This document shows positions 1 to 11,250 of a stretch of 64,000 nucleotides of DNA, piece by piece; position 1 is the stretch's first letter, and every line of letters starts with the position of its first letter. The stretch lies in assembly GCA_008360975.2 (NCBI GenBank), contig CM039182.1, positions 44,032,491-44,096,490 on the forward strand, read 5' to 3'. The DNA is from Lichenostomus cassidix (lineage: Eukaryota > Chordata > Aves > Passeriformes > Meliphagidae). A model generated the notes under the pieces. That model worked only from the letters and a program-made list of their open reading frames with translations, had not been told where the DNA came from and made no database searches. The position numbers and the translations under genes were made by a program.

Positions 1-900
1 CCTCCTTTGCCTCGGTGTCACTGTGATGAATAGTTGTGATGAACAGATACTACTTCAAGAACTGTAACCCTTTTCTGCCCCTGTGAAAGCAGGATTGCTT
101 GTCTGTAACATATTCCCCGCGTATTCCCAGCTAGCTGAGACCTGGACCAGCTCAGGAGTGATGTGCAACCAAAATGAGTTTCAGCCCACGGATGGCTGCT
201 GCCCAGGCAGGGAAAGGTGAGATGAAGTTCCAAGGGCACGGAGAACATTCCAGGTCGATGGCATCTGCCTTGTGCAAGATGGGCTCGAGAGCAGCAGGGG
301 AGGAGAGGCGGGTGGCTCGCAGCTCTCACGGCAGGGGGATGGACTGGTGATGGCTGAGTGATGCTCCGGGCAGCTGAGGTGAGCGAGCCCAGCTGGGTGC
401 AATGGGACCTCCCTCTTGTGGCAGCCCCTCTGCACAGCAAATTCTTCATTTCAGCCCATTAACATCTCTTCTGGCAGAGGCAACACACTCGATAAACGAA
501 TGGGGGCTTGCCCTGTTTGAAACTGGTACTTCTTTTTTTTCCTAACATGCTAATGAGCCAAAAGCCAAAGGATTTCCCACGTCAGCTTCATCTGTATTAA
601 AACCTGAAATTGCTATCTTCTGCTCTCTTAAGCAGAATTGGAGCTACAGGCCCAAAAAGCAGAAAAGAAGTGAAGAAAGCAAGAGAGTGATTTGAGGACT
701 TAACCTTTATTATATCCTAAATGACTGACATGCCAGGTAATTTGTAATATTAATTTCATATTGTATAAGTCCTTAATAGAAAACTTTTTACATTATATGC
801 ATATATTTCTTTTAAAGACTATTATTAAACATCTTGTTATTGGAGGATCTGGTTTCTTTCTTTTTTCTATTTTTTGTTCTTTTTAATTTTGGTTTCCTGT
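1..900. other. Non-coding DNA with CpG-richer patch
   Basis: No gene is recognised. Positions 185-390 are GC-richer and hold about nine CpG dinucleotides, many more than most 200-bp stretches of this window. A 143-codon frame on the - strand (18-449) and an overlapping 84-codon frame lie over this patch. Their predicted proteins are rich in Ser, Pro, Cys and His, have no domain I know, and look like chance frames in GC-rich sequence. From about 700 the sequence becomes strongly A+T-rich, ending in a pyrimidine-rich T-tract at 850-900. Confidence 0.6.
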
Positions 901-1950
901 ACTTAACAGAATAGAGATGGAGTTGGAATTCCCACTTTGTTAACAAAAGCAGATCAGAAAAATCTCTTAGGACTATTAACCTGAAGAGTTTTCAAAATAT
1001 TTCACAAATACCTTTAGGAAGAGCCCCAAACTACTGGGGGAGGGGCTGGAAGAAAACAGACTTGTTATTTCCCAGCAGGGTGGATTGATGAGGCATCCCT
1101 TACAGCTGAGATCAGCAAGTCAGCCAGTCTGCACAGGGGGGCTGAGCCTGGTATCTGAGGTCAGTAATTCAGCGTAATAATAAACAAGTATTTAGAAATG
1201 GGGTAAGGTTATGCAAGTGTGTAGGGTTTTATTTTCAAGCTAAGTAATTCAACTGACTCCAGCTTTGCCAGGTAAATACTATGGATTAGGCATGGCTCAG
1301 AAACTTGGTCAGTCTAAGTCTCTGATAGCCCACAAGGCCAGAAATGATACCCTGTTGATTTCAGGTGTAATTCTACTGATGCTGGAAAGATCTATTTTAG
1401 AGGTACCTGAAGCCCTTGTTGAAGAAAAATTACAAGTTGTCTCTCTAAATTATTCCAATTTGCTTTTATGATGTCTCATTTTGAGATGTACTACCAATGC
1501 ACATCAGTATCAGATCTGAAGGCAACAGGTCAGCATGTCTTCAGAAAAATTCTGTTAGATATTCGTTCATAGAAAAATGTTCCTTAAATTCAGTGGAAAC
1601 ATTTTGTTTTATGGTCTCATGAACAAATTAAATTTCTAGTAAATATCAAAGGAAGAAAATCACCAACAAGTTACATGCTTTCAAAGTGTTAATTATTTTC
1701 ATGCCTATCAAAAATGACCGTGTATTATTAAATAATGACTAAGAAAAATACAATGATAAAGGTCTGTCTTTTACTAGCCCAGAGAATGTTGCAGATATAA
1801 TTGGCTTAGAGAAGTTATTGTTTTTATCTGGGGTTTATTTAAAGTCACTGTGCATCTGCTGGTGCATTTATTCCCTGTAGATGGTTTGTAAGAAAGCTCC
1901 CTTTGTTTAGAGAAGCAAGAAGAGGGTAATTTGTTCCTCCTATTAATAAT

Positions 1951-1999
1951 ATGTGTGTGTATCTATAAATTTGTGATCATGTGTTTGTGTGTGTGTTTA
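1951..1999. repeat. Degenerate (TG)n-rich simple repeat
   Basis: Short TG runs are interrupted by an A+T-rich middle part. The runs are too short and broken to be a highly variable microsatellite. Confidence 0.6.
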
Positions 2000-4021
2000 T
2001 GTCCTGAAACCTCATGGCCAGCATTAATACAGTGTATATTGTAATTAAAGTAAAGTATAATGTGAAACATAACTGCCTGTCTCTCCTAATGCATGGTGAT
2101 CTATGGCTTCATGTTCATGTTCTTTTGAGCTTACAAATATATACATTAGCTTCATCTTCTGGAGGATTCAGGTTTTGAGTTGGGTGAACCAAGTGTTAAA
2201 ACTAAAACTGAGCTGGTATGGATGAGGCTTCCAGTACTGCAATGAAACTGGATTTTTGGAAACTTTAAAATAAATATTGAATGCGGGTGTGTGCAAGCAA
2301 TCTTTTCCATCATCTTGTTCTGTGCTACTATTTGGGACAATTCATGATCTTCTGGACTGGCTTTAGGTTGGGAAAACCATTTCTGGAAAACACCTAAGAA
2401 ATGTTGTGGTGTTCGCTGGGCAGATAAGCCTGAATGTTGTTGCTGAACCACCTCTGCTAAACTTGGCTCATGCAGTAGTGTAACAAGGGGAAATTTAGCC
2501 TGCTGCTTTAAATTTTATCAAGTACATAGTCACTGGCTCTGTTTTTTGGGTACTTCTCTGAGCAGAGGCTTTTATTACAGAATTTAAGTCTTCCTTGAGC
2601 GAGTTTGAGATCAGGTGAACTACACTGCCATGAAAATCCAAATAAGAGGGTTTGAAAGGTTATTTAAACAAGACAAAAACCTGCTAATTAAAATATTCAT
2701 CTTGTGTGTGGACTGCAGAATGGATTCTGGTTTTTGTTTTAACTGTCTTGACTTTTCCCTGAGACAATTTGTTAGCAAGTACTCATTTACAGTGTCACTA
2801 CACAGTCATGCTTTTGGCTTAACAAACTGCCTTCTGGTTTGTAGTTGCTTGCTATGACTGCAGGACTCTTGTCAAAATCAGCATTAACTTGTTTTAGCCA
2901 TTGAAGAGAGAGCAAATGATTTGTATCTCAAGACTGAATGGACAAAGTCCTAAGAAAGCTAGTGTGAACTCCTTTTGGGTCTTGTCTTGAGCAAGGGGTC
3001 AAACTCGAGACATCCTGAGGTATCCTTTCAGCCTGAACAATTTTACTTTAAAATATCATGCACTTATGAGCTAATGGGAACTGTTCTGTAGGGCATGAAG
3101 GAGGGGCTGCTAATCTAGGCTATATAAACCAAGCCTTTAATTTGGGCTAAAGTTCTTAATCCTTCCTTTTCTTTACAAAAAGGATGCTAGGGTTCTGTCT
3201 GTGTGACAGAGAGAAATGGTGATTACACCTGCTGTTTCCTGCCTGAACCCCATTCCTGTTTCCCCAGAGCACCAGACTGTTCGTTTTCTTTGGCTTTATA
3301 GGAATTTGAAGAGCTTTCGCTAAACCTCATGCCTTTATGCATAAGAAAAAGATGTGAAAGGCCTTCATTTTGACCTGCTAAACTTGGAATCCTTCTGGGG
3401 TTTGCCTAAGACTCGAATTTTTATCCAGTTAAGTTATGCTAAAATGATTTTTAGTGTGTGGCATTTCAAATTACCAGAATACTGCTGCTCATATATTTTG
3501 TATTTCTATAGAGAGATATCCACAAAATTTGCCCCAGAAGAAATCTACCTTTATTCTTGTTTTGCTACAGGGAAACTGAGCCTGAAGGGTGTTAAACTAG
3601 GAGTTCAAGAAGGTTAATGAAGGTCTTCAACTCTGGTCTTCTAATTCCCAGTTTTGTGCTTTACCCACATTTACTGCAGGTTGTACATTTCACCTTTGGT
3701 TTCATGAACATGTGTTCCTCCTAATGGAGATTTCTAAGTAGGACCAAATTCCTGTTTTTATTATATTGCAATCCCTAAACCTATTATTAAGACATTCCCC
3801 TGATGAATAGGCTGGGATGAGAATGCAGACTGGGCAGAGCAAAACCTTAATTTGGAAACACCAATATTATCAGTCTCTGGCCATGGCCAAAGTGCTATCT
3901 GGAGAAGTGAATGTGGAAGCATCATCTCAGGGCCAGGAGCTCCACTGACTCCCAGCACCTTTTTGAGGGGCAGTATCTTCAGTGAGAACAGTGCTGACCA
4001 AAAGGAGATGTTGTGGTGGAG

Positions 4022-4059
4022 TGAACTAAAAACAGTTCATAACATGAACTAAAAACAGT
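4022..4059. repeat. 15-bp perfect direct repeat, 23-bp period
   Basis: The 15-mer TGAACTAAAAACAGT occurs at 4022-4036 and again at 4045-4059, with an 8-bp spacer. It is a small local duplication with no known family. Confidence 0.85.
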
Positions 4060-4300
4060 GAGTAACAGCCAATGGATCCCTCATTCTCCTTGGGTAGATG
4101 AGGTATTTGAAGATTCCTACAGCTCAAACAGTGATCCAGAAGGGCAAGCTACTGCCTTCTCAGCCAAGACAGACCTAGTCAAAACAAAAACTAATTCTAT
4201 GTGCTTATTTGAGCCAATCTATTCTGGAGTAGTTAAGATGATATTGACTATGATGCATGGATCTGAGAAATATTTATCATAGATCCCTTAATGCTTGACA

Positions 4301-6790
4301 CATTGATGGCAGTGTACCATTTCAGTGGGGCGTCACTTTTGAACCCTGCCTCCCCCAAATGCTGCAAATTGGTGCTGTCTCAAGAATTTATATATGACTT
4401 CTTCACACCATGCTGGTTTTGTGACATTGGGAGGTAGGGGGAGGATTCTTGCTGCTTTCTCAGAGAAATAGTGTTGAGCTATATTGCTGCACTCACTGAA
4501 AACAACTTGGTAATTTACTGGGAATGAAATGTTGCTATTATAATAAAATATATAAATTATAAAAATTAGGTTGCTCTGTCAAGAAATTCAGAGATTCAAG
4601 TGCCTATTTGAATATATAAATGCAAATCTAATGGATGCAAGGCTATAAATGCAGAGGAGAGGGAATGGTTACAGCAGTAGGTTTATGTAGTGATCAATCT
4701 ATTAAAGTCAAACAGCCAAGGCATTTTTAAGGGAAAATTAAGATATCATTAACAGACAAGTAAGTTTTGAGACAAGATAAAAGGAAGATAAACTGTGATA
4801 TTTGCCAGATAAAAGGAGGATATTTGTGTTCAAATCTTCAGGTCTCGCCAAAGTTGCTTGACTAGATTTATACCTTGAAAAGCATCTCTGTCTGTCAGAA
4901 GTGCTCTCCCAGGTCCCCACAGATAAAATCCAGCCTTTTCTTGACATAGCAAACTTCATTGCTGGGTTTATCACCAGCAGCAGCTGTCAGGATGGAGTTG
5001 AGGCTGCTCTTCTTCCCTCCCTTGAGTTTCTTATTAGCTTGGGTTGCTGGATTCTTTTTTTTTTTCTTTTTTGTTACTTATCTCAATTTTGAGGCACACA
5101 AGCAGAGACAGCTATTCCAAAGGACACTAAAAATTCTTCTTTTTGATATTTTTCTTCATGCCTGCTTTTAGCAGAGTGATTTCACAAACAAAAATTGCAG
5201 GAGTGAAAACTGGTAGCAGAGGTTGAAAGTACAATGGAGATCCTGTGTGAAATCAGAACAAGCTCTTCTGGATGATCTGTAACAGGAAATTTTGAAAAGA
5301 ATCTATTTCTAAATGTCAGTTTTGTGAAAGATGCAGGGCAGGATGAAGAGAAGATTGCTTTGAGGAAATAGAACACTTGACTTTAAGAATCTGTAAGCCA
5401 TCATATTTTAGTAAAAGGTACCTGGAATATGTGTATATTCTTATACGGACTAACACAAGCCAGAGTTTTAATTTATGTAAGACTGAAGCAGAAGAAGGCC
5501 AGTGTATGCTAAGTTATAGAAGATGAATCGAAGAACAACCCCCGGCAGTCAATGACACTTTTGATCACAAGCAACTCCATCAATAACCAATTACAATTTA
5601 CTATCCCCATGCCAAAAAGTAATGTGTGCCACAAAATTCCATGCATCATATTGCTGTACTGGAGTGCAGGCAAGAGCATGCTGGGGCACCTGCTGGCTTC
5701 TCAGTACTACTTGGAGCAAATAAGCATGTTATGGAGTATTATTTTGTTAATTTACTCTCAATAAAAGTGTCATGCTAGAGAGAAAGCAGTCAGGGGAAGT
5801 GCACCATCACAAGTGCTGCAGTGAACTTCACAGTCAGCATAAAGCACTTGGCAATTCACAGTGTAAAGCATGAACACTAACAGGGACATGTACAATAGCA
5901 GGGGTGCAAGCATGTCCTGTGAGGTGGCCAGAAACCTCTGGGAATTTTAAATTTTGGTTTTCATAGCGGTGGGACACACTATCCTTTTATCTGAATTTAT
6001 TTCTTTCTGAGCTTCTTATCACCTGTTCTGGTACATGTACAACCAACTTGCTGTGAAGTGAAATGCTTTGGAAATTATTCCCACGAATCATAGAAATGCA
6101 AAACAGAAAGGTTATTCTTCTGAGTTCTTGAAGATTCCTTGCTCTGTGAATATATACATATATATGTGTGTGTCTGTGTGTATATATATCTCTATTTCAT
6201 TCATGTGGAAATAATGTTGTGATTCATATATAAGGATGAGGACTTCAATGATGCCTAAAGGTTCAGAAAGTATAAGTTATCTTCTGAACAGCAGAAGATC
6301 ATTACCATTCCTATTCAGTGTTAGAAACCTGGTCAGAACTGCATCCAAAGGTATCTTTTGGCCTCCCTTTGTTAGTTTTGCATTTCCCCAGACAACTGTA
6401 TTTTAGAAATGCTTGCCAAAGCAGGGTTAGAATAAATGTTTGTTTGAGTGCAGTCAGCGTTTTTAAGAGATATCATTAATAAATCTCTGTCATAAGTTCA
6501 AGTCCATAGTTCAGCTAGGCCATTTTGTTAGCATTAGGGAAAATTATGGTCAAGCTTCCAAGCCTGAATTTAACACAAAATTGTGGAGTAACACAAAAAG
6601 AACCAGCTTTGGATATGGTCTGGAAAAGTGGAGGTATTAGTTCTCTCATTAAACACTGTAATACTACCGCAATATTTGCACACTTAAAAGTATCAACAAA
6701 TTAACTTCCCTGCATATATGAAGAGGGGAAGTCCCTTCATTCCCCAGAGCAAAGGAAAGCTGATGATATGTTTGCTGCATTAAATGCATT
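4301..6790. other. Non-coding unique DNA
   Basis: No gene is recognised. The stretch contains an A+T-rich segment at 4540-4640 that includes an octamer-type ATGCAAAT at 4620-4627. It also has a T-tract at 5055-5065 and an alternating TA/TG run near 6150. Frames of 60-80 codons match nothing I know. Confidence 0.6.
6149..6192. repeat. Alternating purine-pyrimidine (TA/TG) repeat
   Basis: A compound run of TA steps, then TG steps, then TA steps spans about 44 bp. It is almost wholly alternating purine-pyrimidine, and the flanking TA blocks can pair with each other. Confidence 0.75.
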
Positions 6791-9700
6791 GTGGTACAGG
6801 ACAAGGTGCAAGCTGGCTTGGCCACAGCAGAGAGGATGTGGAATTCTGCAAGCTGGCTGGGCAGAATTCACTCTGGGTCATTGCTGTCACCTCTGATGTG
6901 GCCTGTGTCTGACTCCTGTCTCCTTTCAAGACAGTTAGCAGAAACACACACAGACTTTTCTCTCTGGCTGCACTTTTTCTGGCTGATGTGTTGAATTTTA
7001 AACAAGCTATCTGGCTCTCCCTTCAGTTTACTGTGGAGGGAGTATTTGCTGCTTGACTGTTGATGTGTTATTCTTAAAATGGAATAGAAATAATTACAGT
7101 ATCCAGTATTTCAAAATACATGCTGTCTAGCATGGCCTGTGAGGTGCTTCCTTATTCTCAATAGAGACAAAGCAAGCCTCTGATCATAGTTGAGTGCATT
7201 TAATGCAGGCACATCTCTTTCCCACGAGAAGTTTCTATATGGCGCTTGAAGGTTAGAGAAGGAAAAAAAGAAATTATTGGAAAGATTCCTGCTGCATCCT
7301 AGTTTTCTTTCTTTCCCTCCCCACATGTTCGAAAAATTAGTATCATGGTTAATGGCCAGGCCCTCTGATCTCTAATTAGAGAGACTGGTCAAAATGAGAT
7401 GCAAGATTTCCTATAAAACAAAACTAACCTAAGTCAAGACTTCTTTCAGCCACCAGTTGTTTTTCTGTACCAGGTACCTTGGTTCATCACTACACCTTGG
7501 AAAGACTAGATTTCTTGAAAGTCCCACTTCTTCCTTCTTATCCCAGCCATAGTGACAGTATAATCTGACCTAAACTGCTCTGTGAGGCCTCCATTGCAGC
7601 CGTCAGTTGAGGCTGAGTTGCACTAGGGCAGAATCTGCCCCATGGATGAAGGGATGTAGAACAAAGACTGCAGGCTGTTCTTCTGCAATACACAGAATTA
7701 CCATGGGCACAACCTGTATCCTGGTCTTTTGTCTGGATGCTGAGCTCAGGGCTGATAGGCACCACTTGTGATGAAACATCCAAAGTCATGCACAGCAAAG
7801 CAAGCAGTGCAGGTTTTGAAATGCAACGTTGACCATGCAGAGGGACAAAACTGCCAAGGAAAACAATAGCATGAATTAAGAATTAGCTCCTGATGTTGGA
7901 GAGTGATGGTCTGTGGGGAGCTCACCCAGTTTAGAGGGCTGGGCATGTGATGCTGCTTGTACAGGACTGGGGGATTTTCCCACAGGGAATGAGGCAGTAC
8001 AGAAGTCCCTCTGTAATTTTTTTCCTCCCAAACAGAACCTCCTCTGGTTCTGTTTGCATTTAAGCAGGTGAGAGCCATAATTATTCTCTTGCATAAATAC
8101 TCATGGAGTGGCAATATCCCTCATATGTGGAGTGGTATTGGCTGTGCCTACAACTGGTCAGCTGGGTGGAAAATAAACAAAATCAGCATCAGGTGGAAAT
8201 GGATGGAAACTGAGAATTAGGAAAAAAGCCTCTGAAAGCTTGGAAAAGTGTTTGAGAAGTGCTGGTGTGTTTGGCATTACCCAGCACTGGCCATACCAAT
8301 GCTCTGTGTGCAGTCCTTGCTTGTGATAGCTCAACTTTCTTGGGGTTTTCCATAGTCCCATAAAGGATATAGGCTTCTTGTTAGCTAACAAAACATGCTG
8401 TGTAGTTTAATTAGCTCCCTGGGAAGGGAAAATCCCCGTGGATTTAAATTATGATAAGACTTTTGGATTTAAAGAAACTCTGCAAACACAAACCACATTT
8501 TTGGCTGGTCTCCTGACTTCCAGTTGCAGAGGATTTTTTTTCACTCCTCTTACTGGCACTCTGTCCTGTCTCCCTGTGTTTTGCAATGAAAAGGAAACAA
8601 TGGTTTTACTTAATGCGAGTTTTTTTCCACTTTTTAATCAGCATTCTTGACTGCAGTTAGCAGAAGGCTCCACCTTTCTGCCCCACTGCCTTCGATCTGT
8701 GTGTCCCAGGAGGAGGCTGCTACCCTGCTAACTGGCACATCACTCACAAAGCCGTGTGCTGATCTTCCTCCACGGGAACCCCTTCCTGAGAATCCCACTC
8801 AATTCTTAAACATCTGGCAACAGATTATGGTTAACTGCTTTTTCAGCATTTAAATCCAAAGTTGCATGCCCCAAGGGACTCAGGAAAAGGGGAGACCATC
8901 TGTTAATTTGTCTTGGGCTGTATTCCTGCACCTTTATGGCAATCTGTTTCTTAATTATGAAGTGCAGTATCAAATATCCTCACACACAGCATAGGAACCA
9001 AAGAGCCCAAAGAGGTGTGTCCATCCCAGCCATCCTCTTCCTCTAGCTGTTTGTGTCAGAAACCACTTTTCAGTCTTGGATTTTCTGTGTTGCTCCTCAT
9101 AATCTGACTTCCACCTTAGGGAAAGCATCAGAAGGTGTCTTATTTTTCCATCAATGGTTAAAAGTTGATTTCTTGGGGTATTCACTAGTACGGACACCTG
9201 GCTTCAATTTCATATTGCTTGTCTTTGAAATGGTTAATATCTATTAACCAGATAGTATCTGGTTGCCTACTTTTTGCTGCCTTCATTAGTGCATTATTTC
9301 CCACCTTCTTCACAACTTTGCTGGCCGCTTCAAGTCAGGTGTTGTGTGATGGCAAGGAGCATGGGAGTCTTCCCTTGTACAAAGTGCAGTGCAGGGAAGG
9401 TTCTGTGGCACTGGCAGCCTGAGCTGGGCTTTGAGGCAATGAAACAGCCTGGGGAAGGCACAGCATGAGAGCACTTTATGGCTGCACAGTTCCCAGCTCC
9501 TTGCAAGCACCTGTGCATTCAGCCTTGGGTTTACCTTTGAACACAAACCCTGTGGTGTTTTTGCTAATCATGACCTGGTTTAAGTGGGCACCTCTAGGTG
9601 ACCAAACTGCCCACCACATGAATTGTAACATCCCCACAGGACAGTGATGCTTGGGGCTGCTGTAAAACAATAGGTTAAACTCAGAGCAGATTTGGAGAAG

Positions 9701-11250
9701 AACAAAACTTTCAAATTTTAACCTCCTGCCATGCTCACTTCCTCTCTGATCTTTCTTTCCCTCTTAGTCTCTCACTTAATACAGGAGACAATCATGTTCT
9801 TTTTGAGCTTGTGCTATGGAAAAAGCAGTCAAGTTTTCCCTCACAGGGGGAAAGAGACAAACAATGCTGTCACGTCCTCAATGCCACCTCACCAAGGCAA
9901 ACTCTGTCCTTTAATCTAGGACTAAGTGGTAAATTGAAGCAGAGGGCCATGAAGCAAGCTCGCAAATTAGTCTACTTAAAAGGCTGTGCTTTACATATTT
10001 GAACATAATTGAGCCATCATGACTAATTCATGAAATGATTTTATGTTGACAGAAAAAGAGCCATCCATTCTCCTAATATTAAATAGCAGGAAAGTCTACA
10101 TTTTATCCCCTTCTTTCTATCCTAATGGATGTGATCATTAAATAGATGTATTTATTCCTTTTTTACATAAAGGAGTCTTTCTCAATTCTGCACTATAAAG
10201 GCATGAATGAGGCAATGGACATCAAGAAGAGGCTTATTGTTGTTTATATGTCTCTGTATGAGATGTGAAGGTCATCTTTCCTATTGTATCCCAGCCTTGT
10301 TCAGCAATGAAGGAAAAAAACCCTCATGCCAAGCTTTTTCTGCTGTGAGTAGCGCAGCAATCATATTTGCAGGGAGAAGCCTTCTGTTATTCATACACTG
10401 GCTGCATCAAATTGATGGCAACTCTCTTGTAGATGGATATCTGTCTTGCACAGCTCCCTTTCCATTACAGTTGGCAGCAGATGGCTGTGCTGCGATGGGG
10501 GTGTGTCTGGAATACCTTGATGCCCATAGTTATTCCAAGAGAATTTCTTTCAGATTCCCTATTAGCCATTCTGTGCAGGTGCAAAAATAAATACTGAAAA
10601 AGATTTGATAATTCCTATAAAAGCATCCTGCTGTAAAAAAAGCATTAATTTTCATATCCCTCTTTAGTGCCTCTCTATAGGCTGATCCTTAGATGCGATA
10701 CAGTGCCTTCAATACCATGAAAATCAGTGGAGAATTGGAAAGAGGAAAGGAAGCAAAATAGCAAGAACCTCAAGCTTCTATGCCTTGAGGGTAAACAAGC
10801 AGTTTATATTAGTTTAGTAATCAGTGGCATTAGATGAGCAGTGCATGATATAAGAAATCAGTGACTTTCTTTTCTGTCTTATTTTAATCATTCTGTCATG
10901 TCTTAAGACTGTATGTTCTGCTATATTAACTGACTGAAATGCACAGTTATAGTGGAAAACCAGTTTTGTCTTTGTTTGCTGAATTATTGGGCTGATAAGG
11001 TACAGGTCCAACCTTCTCTCTTCTCTTGGTTTACTTCACACTTGCTAATGCACTTGAACCAGTTGTATCTGTGAAATATATGTTCCCTTGTATTGAGTGG
11101 AATTTTACAGACCTGGGCACTACCAAGGGAAAGCAAAAAAGCCAGAAAATTCCTCACATAATCTTTTCCTGTATCCAGTATCTCTAGGGGACCTTTTTTT
11201 TCGGTGTTTTTTTTTTTTTTAATCCATAAATGTATCATCAATCTTTGTTG
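6791..11250. other. Non-coding unique DNA
   Basis: No gene or transposon is recognised. Open frames, including 122 codons on the - strand (7746-8114) and 127 codons on the + strand (10207-10590), carry no known motif and overlap frames on the other strand. Two A+T-rich stretches, around 9995-10065 and 10565-10700, are smooth, repeat-free sequence of the kind often found in conserved non-coding elements, but conservation cannot be seen here. Two T-tracts lie at 11194-11201 and 11207-11220. Confidence 0.55.

Larger units (their letters stand above)
901..4300. other. Non-coding unique DNA
   Basis: No gene, RNA or transposon is recognised. Open frames are all under 100 codons and match nothing I know. 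Visible structure is a degenerate TG-rich run at 1951-1999 and a perfect 15-bp direct repeat at 4022-4036 and 4045-4059. This could be intron or intergenic sequence, and the sequence alone does not decide between them. Confidence 0.6.

Noticed and set aside
18..449. 143-codon - frame as a possible gene
   Set aside because: Low-complexity composition, overlap with another frame, no domain, no splice or promoter support.
6085..6115. GAATCATAGAAATGCAAAAC as a reversed CR1 3' end
   Set aside because: Only a dozen bases resemble CR1, and the following sequence does not continue the match.
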